64,000 bases of DNA. Source: Hyphomonas sp. Lineage in GTDB: Bacteria > Pseudomonadota > Alphaproteobacteria > Caulobacterales > Hyphomonadaceae. The position numbers and the translations under genes are program-made. Positions 46,451 to 53,960 of this stretch are shown in pieces (within the stretch, counting starts at the first letter, position 1; each line of letters begins with the position of its first letter). A model generated the notes under the pieces. It made no database searches. It was given only the letters and a program-made list of their open reading frames with translations, and was not told the DNA's origin. Location of the stretch: the NCBI GenBank assembly GCA_017792365.1, contig CP051229.1, positions 2,852,001 through 2,916,000 of the forward strand, in the 5' to 3' direction.

Positions 46451-47169
46451 GGCTGAGGTCCATTGCTGACAATGCGAGCGTCCGCGACTGCGTCCGGCTG
46501 CAAGCCCAGTTCGCTGAGCGCAAGCCGCTTCGTCGTCCCCGGGAGGATGGAATCCGTCTGCAGCGCCTGGGCGATCATCGCGCCGGCAATTGTCGTGGCG
46601 GCGCCGCTATCCCGGCTGGTGAAGATCAGCGAATGGTCCAGCAGGCGTCCGAATGTGTTGCCGAAATTGCTGATGACCACCGCATCGCCCTCGACATGCG
46701 ATGACAGGGATGGCCGGGCGCTGGCGCGGGGAGGCGAGATATGCAGGGGCGCGGAATAGGTGACCCGCAGGTCGATGCGATCGCCATCAGCCGGGTTCAG
46801 CCTTTCGACGGTGAGCTCTTCGATGACCAGCAGGAAGGATTGCGAGATCCCGATCTGCGGCTCTCCGGTCCATTGGATATGCACCGATTGGCTCTCGCCA
46901 CGGTCGAGAAGGACAAGCGCCGGCGCGACCTCGAACAGATCGTCGACAGGCGACGTCCCGTCGCGCCCGGAGGCTTCCTCGCCGTGTCGAGCGACCGATA
47001 TCTCGATCGCTGACGTCTGACCCGGCGAACCGGTCAATGTGATTTCAGCTTCGCTGCGCTCGTCCGGATGGATCACAACAAAGGTCGGACTGAGCGTCAG
47101 CGCAGATGCATATCCGTGGACCACCGCGGCCCACGCAATTGAAATGGCAACTCGGCGCGCATGGCGCAT
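46447..47169 (-). CDS. Periplasmic pilus chaperone, second copy
   Basis: Protein of 240 residues with a signal peptide (cleavage near ASA-LT) and the two-immunoglobulin-domain fimbrial chaperone pattern: 'LTLSPTFVVIHPDERSEAEITLTGSPGQ' at the start, 'GESQSVHIQWTG' in the middle and 'FGNTFGRLLDHSLIFTS...ILPGTTKRLAL' at the end. It is shorter of the usual conserved basic anchor residues than the first chaperone and more diverged. It lies 11 bp after that gene and overlaps the usher. It may serve the tip subunit while the first chaperone serves the major pilin. Confidence 0.8.
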   Translation of the reverse strand: MRHARRVAISIAWAAVVHGYASALTLSPTFVVIHPDERSEAEITLTGSPGQTSAIEISVARHGEEASGRDGTSPVDDLFEVAPALVLLDRGESQSVHIQWTGEPQIGISQSFLLVIEELTVERLNPADGDRIDLRVTYSAPLHISPPRASARPSLSSHVEGDAVVISNFGNTFGRLLDHSLIFTSRDSGAATTIAGAMIAQALQTDSILPGTTKRLALSELGLQPDAVADARIVSNGPQP

Positions 47170-47180
47170 CAGCTTCAGCT

Positions 47181-47861
47181 CTACTGGAGTTCGGAAACCC
47201 GAGGTTGCGAGGCTACCCCTTCGACGAGGAAGGTCCGCTTTGCGCCGGGGGTGATCAGCGTGCGGCCGGCTGTGTTGCCCAGTTCAACACCCTCAATGAT
47301 GCGCTCATTGAAACTGAGCGACAGCTCGTTGATGTAGACATAGCGCGTGCCTTCATTGCCCAGCGTGACCATCACGCCTTCCGGAACGATCTCGGCGTTG
47401 ATGACGACGGGTTGGCCCCTGGCGCCTGGCGGCACGACGTGAACGCTGGCCCCCATTCTAAGCAGCGTCTGGATGCCCGATGGCTCGCCGCTCAGCTCAA
47501 CCGGCAGTTCAGAGGCATAGAGGGTGAACGAGCGGGAAGTTTCAGGAACTGCCCCGACCCATTGCAGCCGAAGGGAGCGAGACTGACCCGGCGCGACGAT
47601 CGCCTGCGGCGGGAAGACCACGAATTCGCCATCAGCGGGCGTCTGCTCCTCGGTGCCGTCCTCGTTGATCGCGCGCTCCACGATTTCCACGACAAACGGG
47701 AAATCAACGTTGCGCGGGTTTTCCACCACGATCGTGACGCCGGAAAGGTCATCGGGAATTGTGATGACGGACACGACGGGCTCGACGGTGACCGCTGAAG
47801 CTGGACCACCCATCGAGACTAGCAGCGCTGCGGAGGCGATCTGCGCGAACCGGATAAACAT
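47181..47861 (-). CDS. Periplasmic pilus chaperone, first copy
   Basis: Fimbrial chaperone of 226 residues from the ATG at 47861; an open frame extends to 47894 but begins before the likely signal peptide (MFIRFAQIASAALLVSMGGP, then ASA-VT). The family pattern is clear: 'VVSVITIPDDLSGVTIVVENPRNVDFPFVVEIVE', 'PGQSRSLRLQWVG', 'SRSFTLYASELPVEL', and a C-terminal domain with 'VTLGNEGTRYVYINEL' and 'GRTLITPGAKRTFLV'. It protects pilin subunits in the periplasm and delivers them to the usher. It lies 66 bp downstream of the major pilin. Confidence 0.88.
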   Translation of the reverse strand: MFIRFAQIASAALLVSMGGPASAVTVEPVVSVITIPDDLSGVTIVVENPRNVDFPFVVEIVERAINEDGTEEQTPADGEFVVFPPQAIVAPGQSRSLRLQWVGAVPETSRSFTLYASELPVELSGEPSGIQTLLRMGASVHVVPPGARGQPVVINAEIVPEGVMVTLGNEGTRYVYINELSLSFNERIIEGVELGNTAGRTLITPGAKRTFLVEGVASQPRVSELQ

Positions 47862-47927
47862 CTCTAAATCCCGGAAAATATGGCGCCGGACCACCGCATG
47901 ATGATCCGGCGCAGTTGGGAGGTCGGT

Positions 47928-48395
47928 CTAGTTGGGAGACACGGTGGCCGTCACGGTGTCGGTGTATGTGCCCGCAACGCTTGCCGGCGCCACGAGCGAA
48001 ACGCTCATGCCGCGTGTCTGGTTTGAGTTCGCCGTGGCTGGAAAGCCAGTCCAGGTCTGAGGCGTAGCCAGGCTTACACCGCCCGACAGCGGGCTGCCGG
48101 AAAGGTGGAAGTTGTAGGCCACTGAATTGGCGCCGCTGTTCATCGTGCCGGCGTTGGCCGAGGTGAACTGGACCGTCATCGAGCCACCGTAATTGCAGTT
48201 TCCGGTGATCGACTCAGAACCCTGAACGGCAGTCGACGTCATATCGAGTGCGTCGAACGGACCGTTCAGGAACGCCGAGACGGTGCACGCCTTCGGCAAG
48301 GTTCCCTGAAGCGGTACGTTGACCGACGTCTGTGCAAACGCCGACCCGCTGCCCAAGGCGGCGATCGCCGCTCCGACAGCCAGTAGCTTCTTCAT
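47928..48395 (-). CDS. Major pilin, spore coat U domain (CsuA/B-like)
   Basis: Pilin of 155 residues. The ATG at 48395 is chosen for its upstream GGAGAAAC and clean signal peptide (MKKLLAVGAAIAALGSGSAFA-QT). The mature protein starts with a donor-strand-like 'SVNVPLQGTLPKACTVSAFL' and contains a Cys pair (TVSAF...NCNYGG). It ends 'AGTYTDTVTATVSPN', the usual spore-coat-U pattern. It is first in the operon, as expected for the abundant subunit. Further in-frame ATGs at 48407 and 48470 are less likely. Confidence 0.87.
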   Translation of the reverse strand: MKKLLAVGAAIAALGSGSAFAQTSVNVPLQGTLPKACTVSAFLNGPFDALDMTSTAVQGSESITGNCNYGGSMTVQFTSANAGTMNSGANSVAYNFHLSGSPLSGGVSLATPQTWTGFPATANSNQTRGMSVSLVAPASVAGTYTDTVTATVSPN

Positions 48396-49064
48396 TTGTT
48401 TCTCCATTTTATTTCCCGAAGACAGTCCGGCCATGAGCCGGTCCGTCCCCACCAGTGTTGCGGCGTTCAAAGAACTCCGCCCTCGCTGCGAGGCAGACAG
48501 CCTGCAGCAAAGCTTTGCTTGGTTTCGGGATGGAGGCGCGCCGACTATGGAAAGCCGACAACGCTTGCAATCAATCGATGGAAGACAATGGCGACGATAC
48601 TTGGCCTAGAATTGTCGCCGCTAAACGCCCCCCAACGGACCCCAACCCACACAATCCTTAAGAAAGACTTTACGCCCCGCATCCTTTGGATTGCAAGCGG
48701 CAGATTATTTAAATGAAGCTTTGAGCGGTAACAAAATGCGCGCGGCTAGCGCTTTCAGAGTTGGGCGTTGTCGTTATGAATGGCCGCGGATGCTCAGCAT
48801 TACCCATTTTGAGTATGCTTCAGAAAGAACAAACCGTTCCCAGAACAGCGAGCGCGGAGAGTGTAATCTAGGTTTCAGGCCGGATTATATGCGCTGTGAT
48901 ATCTGATCGTTCAGGCGCAACAAAAGAGTTTGTTGCGATCGCAACCGCGGAAGCGGTTGTAATTCGATGGATTCCTGCGGCCTCAGCATTATGGGTTTGC
49001 CGAGAGGCTCCCGCCGCGCTCGTCCCTCGACATGTCTGGCTTGATCCGATCGGGATCGGCCGGC
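48396..49064. other. Intergenic region upstream of pilus operon
   Basis: About 670 bp between two leftward genes with no convincing reading frame. It is notably less GC-rich than its surroundings, especially 48650-48960, and should hold the pilus operon promoter. A near-palindromic TTAAGAAAGACTTTA lies at 48659-48673. A pair of strong hairpins is annotated at 48917-48960. Short open frames here lack ribosome binding sites. Confidence 0.6.
48917..48960. repeat. Tandem strong hairpins with 4-base loops
   Basis: GCAACAAA-AGAG-TTTGTTGC (48917-48936, 8-bp stem) is followed, after GATC, by GCAACCGC-GGAA-GCGGTTGT (48941-48960, 7-bp stem). Both are perfect and share GCAAC/GTTG ends. They lie about 105 bp beyond the stop of the lipoprotein gene at 49065. 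There is no T-tract, so a simple intrinsic terminator is unlikely. They may be an mRNA 3'-end stabiliser or a structured RNA. Confidence 0.5.
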
Positions 49065-49538
49065 TCAAAGCATGGACCTTGCGGTCACGCCCCATTTTTC
49101 GTTGCGGCGCTCGACTGTGAAGAGGGCGGGCGTTCGGGAGATCAGCGTATCGCCCTCACCGTACCGCAGGAAGGTTGCGGCCATATGCGCCTTGTCGTCG
49201 GAACATTGCAGCACCCTGAGGTCTTCCCACGCAGAGCGCCGCCAGCCCTGCTCCAGCAGGTTGTCGATCGTGTTGGCCTGCTGCGAGGGGTCGTCGAACA
49301 TGCGTGTCCGTCCGCCCGCAAGGAGGACGTGGGGATAATGGAACGTCGCATCCCACCCGGCGACATCGCGCGCATTGAAGCGGTCGATCAACGTTTCCAG
49401 AACCTCGGTGGCCGGCTGCGCCGCAGCGCAGGCCTGAGCGGCGGATGCTGATTGAGTCTCCAGGTTGGCGCAGGAACTGAGCAGCAGGGCGCCTGTAGCG
49501 CCCAGCAGGCTCGTCAAAACTCGGCCGGAGGCGCTCAC
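49065..49538 (-). CDS. Small lipoprotein with NTF2/SnoaL-like domain
   Basis: Protein of 157 residues with a lipoprotein signal (lipobox LLSSC-A at about residue 23). The remaining sequence ('VLETLIDRFNARDVAGWDATFHYPHVLLAGGRT...WGVTARSML') fits the NTF2-like/SnoaL fold, which includes ketosteroid-isomerase-type proteins and non-catalytic ligand binders. It is 2 bp downstream of the haloalkane-dehalogenase-like gene, so the two are cotranscribed and both exported. Function cannot be assigned. Confidence 0.7.
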   Translation of the reverse strand: MSASGRVLTSLLGATGALLLSSCANLETQSASAAQACAAAQPATEVLETLIDRFNARDVAGWDATFHYPHVLLAGGRTRMFDDPSQQANTIDNLLEQGWRRSAWEDLRVLQCSDDKAHMAATFLRYGEGDTLISRTPALFTVERRNEKWGVTARSML

Positions 49539-49540
49539 CT

Positions 49541-50524
49541 TCAGCGGTCCTCGGTCGATGCGATGAAGTCAACGACGATCCGGGCAAACTCCTCGCCAGC
49601 GTCCTCCTGCACGAAATGACCGGCGCCCTTGATGGTTGTATGCGGCTGGCCCTGGGCCCCCGGGACGCGTTGCTGGAACAGCACCTCGCCGCCGCGTGTG
49701 ACTGGATCGCTATCGCTGAAAGCGGTCAGGAAGGGCTTCTCCCAGGATTCATAAACGCGCCATGCCTGTTTGTTGGCCTCCGAAGCCGGATCGTCCTCCG
49801 AGATAGGGACGAGCAATGGAAGCGCAAGCGGCCCGGCCTTGTAGGAAGCATCGGGGAAGGGCGCATTGTAGCCTTCTGCAACACTCTCTCCATGTTGCTG
49901 GGCGAGCATCTGGCCGATGGGCATGTCGCCGGCCGCCTGCATCCGCTCGACATTGGCGCGCCATGCCATGAAGGCCGGGCCCGGCTGCGTGCCGTCGCCG
50001 CCAGTCGGCAGCGCGCCGTTGGACAGGACGATGCGCGCGAACCGGTCAGGGTTTTCGGCGGCGACCCTGAGGCCGATCAGACTGCCCCAGTCCTGGCAGA
50101 CGAGCGTGATGTTGCGAAGATCCAGGTCTTCGATCAGCTGCGTCATCGCTTCGACATGGAATTCGTAGGTGTGCGTATCAATCGACATCGGCTTGTCGGA
50201 GCGGCCAAAACCGATGAGGTCTGGCGCAATCACCCGATGACCGGCGTCAGCCACGATCGGGATCATCTTCCTGTAGAGATAGCTCCACGTTGGTTCGCCA
50301 TGCAGCATGAGTACCGGCGCGGCGGAAGGATCGCCCTCATCGACATAGTGCACGCGATATCCGTCAATCGCCGCATAGTTCGGCTCAAACGGATAGCCTT
50401 CTAGGTCGACAAAGCGCGCCTCAGGCGTGCGCAGCGCGTCGCTGCGCAGGGCGATGTCGGCGGCCGGCGCGGTCGCGCAGGCGCCAAGCACTGCGCACGA
50501 TGCGAAAATCATTGCCCGTATCAT
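49541..50524 (-). CDS. Haloalkane-dehalogenase-like alpha/beta hydrolase, lipoprotein
   Basis: Hydrolase of 327 residues resembling haloalkane dehalogenases of subfamily I. 'LHGEPTWSYLYRKMIP' forms the oxyanion region, 'VCQDWGSLIGLR' holds the nucleophile Asp followed by a halide-binding Trp, 'AFSDSDPVT' supplies the second acid and 'KGAGHFVQED' the catalytic His. It carries an N-terminal lipobox (VLGAC-A, about residue 16), which is unusual because characterised dehalogenases are cytoplasmic or periplasmic without lipid. It could also be an epoxide hydrolase-like enzyme. The SnoaL-like gene follows by 2 bp. Confidence 0.8.
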   Translation of the reverse strand: MIRAMIFASCAVLGACATAPAADIALRSDALRTPEARFVDLEGYPFEPNYAAIDGYRVHYVDEGDPSAAPVLMLHGEPTWSYLYRKMIPIVADAGHRVIAPDLIGFGRSDKPMSIDTHTYEFHVEAMTQLIEDLDLRNITLVCQDWGSLIGLRVAAENPDRFARIVLSNGALPTGGDGTQPGPAFMAWRANVERMQAAGDMPIGQMLAQQHGESVAEGYNAPFPDASYKAGPLALPLLVPISEDDPASEANKQAWRVYESWEKPFLTAFSDSDPVTRGGEVLFQQRVPGAQGQPHTTIKGAGHFVQEDAGEEFARIVVDFIASTEDR

Positions 50525-50652
50525 GATGGTTTCCTCTTGATCGCGACGCGGCCGCTTTGAATGGCGTCGACAGTGAGTGTGACGGCCAGCTGGAAGTCAA
50601 CACGAATACTGGCGGTACAAGAAAAATCCGACCGGTTGCACGCGTCACAGAC

Positions 50653-51402
50653 TCAGAACTCCCGCCCGAGAAACAATTTGAACATTGAATCATCAGCGCC
50701 GTCGGTGATCCCGGCCCTGAACGCGGTCTGGAGGTAGACCCCGTTTGCCCAGCCGACCTTTACCACCGGCCCGATCTGGTGCGCCTGATCTTCGAAATCC
50801 GGGATGTCGCGTGAGTTTCCAAATTCGCTGAACGCTTCAACGCCGATGCGCCAGTCGTCAGACCCCAGCGCGCGGACATCGATTGCGCGGCTGATCTGTG
50901 CGCGGGTCTCAAGCTCGACGCCGCCTTCGCTGCCGTCCCCGGCTTCAACTTCGGCGATCACATTGGCGCGCCATTCCCAGCCGTCTGCGAATTTGTCGGT
51001 AACGGTCAGACGCACCTCGGCCTCATCCGACCCGCCATCGTCTGCAAATCCGTATGCCAGGCGAAGACCGCCATTGAAGCCTGAATCGTCGTCGGCCTCC
51101 TCGCTCCACTGAAACCAGTTCTCGAGGGTAAGGGCGGTGAAATCCCAGTCGCCGCCGTCTGGCTGTGAAAACGAACCGATGATCCGCAGCTGATACCAGT
51201 CTGTGAAGGACCGATCATAATGCAGGCGACCTGCTGCGTTGCCGTCGTCGTCAAAGCCGAAGCGTGTCTCGACCGCTTGTTCGCCATTTGTGACGCCCGC
51301 GGACCCGACATTCCCCGTGAGAGACTGGGCGCTGGCTTCGATCGAACTGACGCCGATGATGGCGGCAAGGCCGAGCGGCGCTGATAGGAATCCGATTTTC
51401 AT
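50653..51402 (-). CDS. Outer membrane beta-barrel protein of unknown function
   Basis: Protein of 249 residues with a signal peptide (cleavage near ASA-QS), many alternating aromatic/polar strands ('WEWRANVIAEVEAG', 'DWRIGVEAFSEFGN', 'IGPVVKVGWANGVYLQTAFRAGITDG') and a C-terminal Phe (LFLGREF), the usual outer membrane assembly signal. It contains acidic Gly/Asp loops that may bind calcium. It is not similar to a porin or TonB receptor. It lies upstream of the dehalogenase-like gene on the same strand, with a 128-bp gap. No function is assigned. Confidence 0.75.
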   Translation of the reverse strand: MKIGFLSAPLGLAAIIGVSSIEASAQSLTGNVGSAGVTNGEQAVETRFGFDDDGNAAGRLHYDRSFTDWYQLRIIGSFSQPDGGDWDFTALTLENWFQWSEEADDDSGFNGGLRLAYGFADDGGSDEAEVRLTVTDKFADGWEWRANVIAEVEAGDGSEGGVELETRAQISRAIDVRALGSDDWRIGVEAFSEFGNSRDIPDFEDQAHQIGPVVKVGWANGVYLQTAFRAGITDGADDSMFKLFLGREF

Positions 51403-51488
51403 GGGTCACCCCTGTGTTGTTGGCGCGGAAAATAGATGCGCGCCGGAGCCGAGGGAAGGCTGCCGGCGCGCCGCGATCGCGACTGCGA

Positions 51489-52056
51489 TCAATTTGCCGA
51501 GTAAGGCATCGAGGAGTGGTGGAGAACGATCTTCAGATCGCCCGCATCATCGCGAACATATCCGAAGCTGTACTCGACCTTGGTCTCGGCGCCGTCAGTG
51601 CCGGTGAAGTAGTAATTGCCCATCGCCATGGCGCTGTCGCTGTCGATGAAGGTCGCCTCGTTTTCCCAGCGTACATCAGTGTAGGGCGCGATGGCGAAGC
51701 CGTTGTCTTCTTCGATCGAGCCGCCGACGAAGTAGGAGTGCGCTTCATCGAGCGTCCCGCGGAACTGGTCTTCAGCCGCGAGGGTCGGTTTGAACAGCAC
51801 GGGCTCATCGCCGTAGGCATAGAATTTCTCGATGTGGTTCTTGGCTGCGGCGCGGTAATCCTTGCCGGAGCTGTAGGCCGAACCGATCGCGACAATGCCT
51901 TCGCCCCAGGCTTTCTGGGCGGCGGCGACTTCGGCTTCGGTGATCGCGGCATGGTTCGAATCGCCGTGATTAGTCGTCGGATCAGCCATGGCTGGCGCAG
52001 CGAAGGCGAGCGCGGGGGACAGCAAGAGGCAGCCGAGCATCTTGGAGGAGTTTCAT
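51489..52056 (-). CDS. Exported DUF4440-like protein, possible frameshift in the signal peptide
   Basis: Protein of about 183-188 residues. From the ATG at 52040 it reads 'MLGCLLLSPALAFAAPAMA', a signal peptide lacking basic residues. An ATG at 52056 has 'AAGGAAAG' upstream, and removing one C gives 'MKLLKMLGCLLL', a normal signal peptide, so a one-base insertion near 52045 is likely. The mature part ('NHIEKFYAYGDEPVLFKPTLAAEDQFR', 'GFAIAPYTDVRWENEATFID', 'AMAMGNYYFTG', 'KVEYSFGYVRDDAGDLKIVLHHSSMPY') matches a widespread marine bacterial periplasmic family with an NTF2-like fold. The function is unknown. Confidence 0.75.
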
Positions 52057-52219
52057 CTTTCCTTTCCGAGTTGGCCCAGCCAGTGGCCGGGGCGGGAACC
52101 AGTGGGTTCGGTTTCAGAAATGAACGTTTCCGGCGCCGCTGCCGTCTGCCGAACGGATGACCTGAAGGCCTAGGCCAGGTGGCCTATGCCAATTTTTCCA
52201 GCGCCCCTATAGTCAAGCG

Positions 52220-53317
52220 ATGTCTCGGGAATCTGCGCCACTCGACAGTCCAACGGATACAGTCGCCTCGCTGCGTGACCTCTATCGCGCATCGGAGGCG
52301 CGTGCGGCGCGGCTGCGGCTGCTGATCGAAGCTGGTCGCGATCTCGCCGCCGCCAAGCGCGACAATCTCGATGAGGTTCTCTCGCAGAGCGCGCGTCGTG
52401 CGGCGCATTTCTACGGGTTTCACTCAGGTGTTGTGACAGATGCGACGGACGTTGACGGCATCGCCCTGATCGCACCGGGACCGGAAGCTCGCCGGGTTGG
52501 CACGCTTGTGCTGGAGGGTGGGGCGCTGCCCTCGATCAGCGGCGACGATGAGGACGGCGAGGCGTTCCGGTTGCTGGCGCAGCTGTTCGCCGCCGCCATC
52601 GAGCGCGTCGCGCGTGAAGAGGAGCGCGAGCGACTGCTCGGCGAGCTCAAGGAGCGCGAAAGGCGGCTGGAGCTTGTCGTCGAGAGACTGTTCTCGGCGC
52701 AGGAAGATGAGAGGCGTCGCGTCTCCGGCGAGCTTCATGACGGGGTCGCGCAGACGGCGGGCGCACTCTTCCGCAGGCTGGAATCCAGAAGCGCGTCTTC
52801 GAACAGCGCGACAACCGATGATGCGGAGTTGGCGCAGATCGCTCAGGGACTTGTCCGCGAACTGCGCCGCGTCATCGCCGGACTAAGGCCGACCGCACTC
52901 GACGATCTTGGTCTTGCTGCTGCGCTTTCAGGCTTAGCGGATGCGCTGCGGGCGGACGGATACGAAGTGGATTTCAACGCGCCGGGCCAGCAGGTCTGGC
53001 CGCCGGTTCTGGCGACGGCGTTCTTTCGCGTCGGCCAGGAAGCGCTGGCCAACATCGCGAAGCATGCCGGCGGTCCGTGCCGCGTGGAAATCGATCTTTC
53101 TTCCGACGCCGAGGCCGGCGCCTGGAGGTTGCGCGTGCGCGACTTCGGCAAGGGCTTTGGTGCCGCTCCCCCGCAGGATGCCCAGTCTGGGGAACATGTC
53201 GGCATCGAGGTCATGCAGGAACGCATGATGGCCATCCGCGGCGTGCTGGACGTCAGCGAGCATGCGGGCGGGGGCGTCGTTGTAACCGCTGCAGTCAACG
53301 AGGCCGCGCAATCGTGA
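52220..53317 (+). CDS. NarL-type cytoplasmic sensor histidine kinase (GAF-HisKA_3)
   Basis: Sensor kinase of 365 residues. Residues about 20-135 look like a GAF-type sensor region flanked by helices. HisKA_3 follows with the phospho-accepting H173 in 'RRVSGELHDGVAQTAGALFRR'. A HATPase domain completes it ('VGQEALANIAKHAGG' N-box, 'VRDFGKGFGAAPP' and 'GIEVMQERMMAIRGVLDV' G-box). There is no membrane helix. Its stop overlaps the GTG start of the LuxR-type regulator, so the two are a matched pair. Confidence 0.92.
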   Translation: MSRESAPLDSPTDTVASLRDLYRASEARAARLRLLIEAGRDLAAAKRDNLDEVLSQSARRAAHFYGFHSGVVTDATDVDGIALIAPGPEARRVGTLVLEGGALPSISGDDEDGEAFRLLAQLFAAAIERVAREEERERLLGELKERERRLELVVERLFSAQEDERRRVSGELHDGVAQTAGALFRRLESRSASSNSATTDDAELAQIAQGLVRELRRVIAGLRPTALDDLGLAAALSGLADALRADGYEVDFNAPGQQVWPPVLATAFFRVGQEALANIAKHAGGPCRVEIDLSSDAEAGAWRLRVRDFGKGFGAAPPQDAQSGEHVGIEVMQERMMAIRGVLDVSEHAGGGVVVTAAVNEAAQS

Positions 53318-53958
53318 ATCCGACCCGGATCATCATCGTGGACGATCATGAACTGGCGCGCGCCGGTCTGCGCTCGGCGCTGACCGGTGGCGGCTGCGAT
53401 GTCGTCGGTGATGCCGCGAACGGCGAAGACGCCGTGAAGCTGGTTAGCGAACTTCAGCCCGATCTTGTGCTGCTCGATATCCGGCTGGGCGAAGGCATGG
53501 ACGGCTTGGAAACCGCCCGCGCGATCGGCGCGCTCGGATTGCCGACCAAGATCATGATGCTGACCCTTCACGACGACCCGGACTATATCCGCGCCGCCCT
53601 GCAGGCCGGCGCATCGGGCTATGTACTGAAGGACGCCGGAATCAGCGAGTTGCTGGAAGCCGTCAGGCAGGTTCTGTCGGGCGCCACGGCGATCCCTTCG
53701 GCGCTGCTGTCGACCATCCTGACAAGGGACGATCGCCGCGGACCCGACGCGAGCGCCATGGAGCGGCTGACGGAACGGGAAAACGACGTTCTTGACCTGA
53801 TCGCCGAAGGTTTGACCAACAAGGGCATCGCCCGACAGCTGCAGATCAGCCCCGCCACGGTGAAGGCGCACGTCGAGCGAGTCATCTCCAAACTTGGCGT
53901 CGCGGATCGCACGCAGGCCGCCGTCATGGCGACGCGCTGGCGCGAGACACGCAGGTAG
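53314..53958 (+). CDS. NarL/LuxR-family response regulator
   Basis: Regulator of 214 residues from a GTG at 53314 that overlaps the kinase stop (GTGA). The receiver domain has 'IIIVDDHELARAGL' and phospho-acceptor Asp in 'VLLDIRLGEGMDG'. The C-terminal LuxR helix-turn-helix is 'LTERENDVLDLIAEGLTNKGIARQLQISPATVKAHVERVISKLGV'. It is the partner of the preceding HisKA_3 kinase. The adjacent CHASE3 kinase gene starts 2 bp after its stop. Confidence 0.95.
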   Translation: MNPTRIIIVDDHELARAGLRSALTGGGCDVVGDAANGEDAVKLVSELQPDLVLLDIRLGEGMDGLETARAIGALGLPTKIMMLTLHDDPDYIRAALQAGASGYVLKDAGISELLEAVRQVLSGATAIPSALLSTILTRDDRRGPDASAMERLTERENDVLDLIAEGLTNKGIARQLQISPATVKAHVERVISKLGVADRTQAAVMATRWRETRR

Positions 53959-53960
53959 CC

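Noticed and set aside
48396-49064. Small plus-strand genes in the region upstream of the pilus operon
   Set aside because: The open frames are short, lack ribosome binding sites and have no protein-like pattern. Hairpins and lower GC fit regulatory DNA better.
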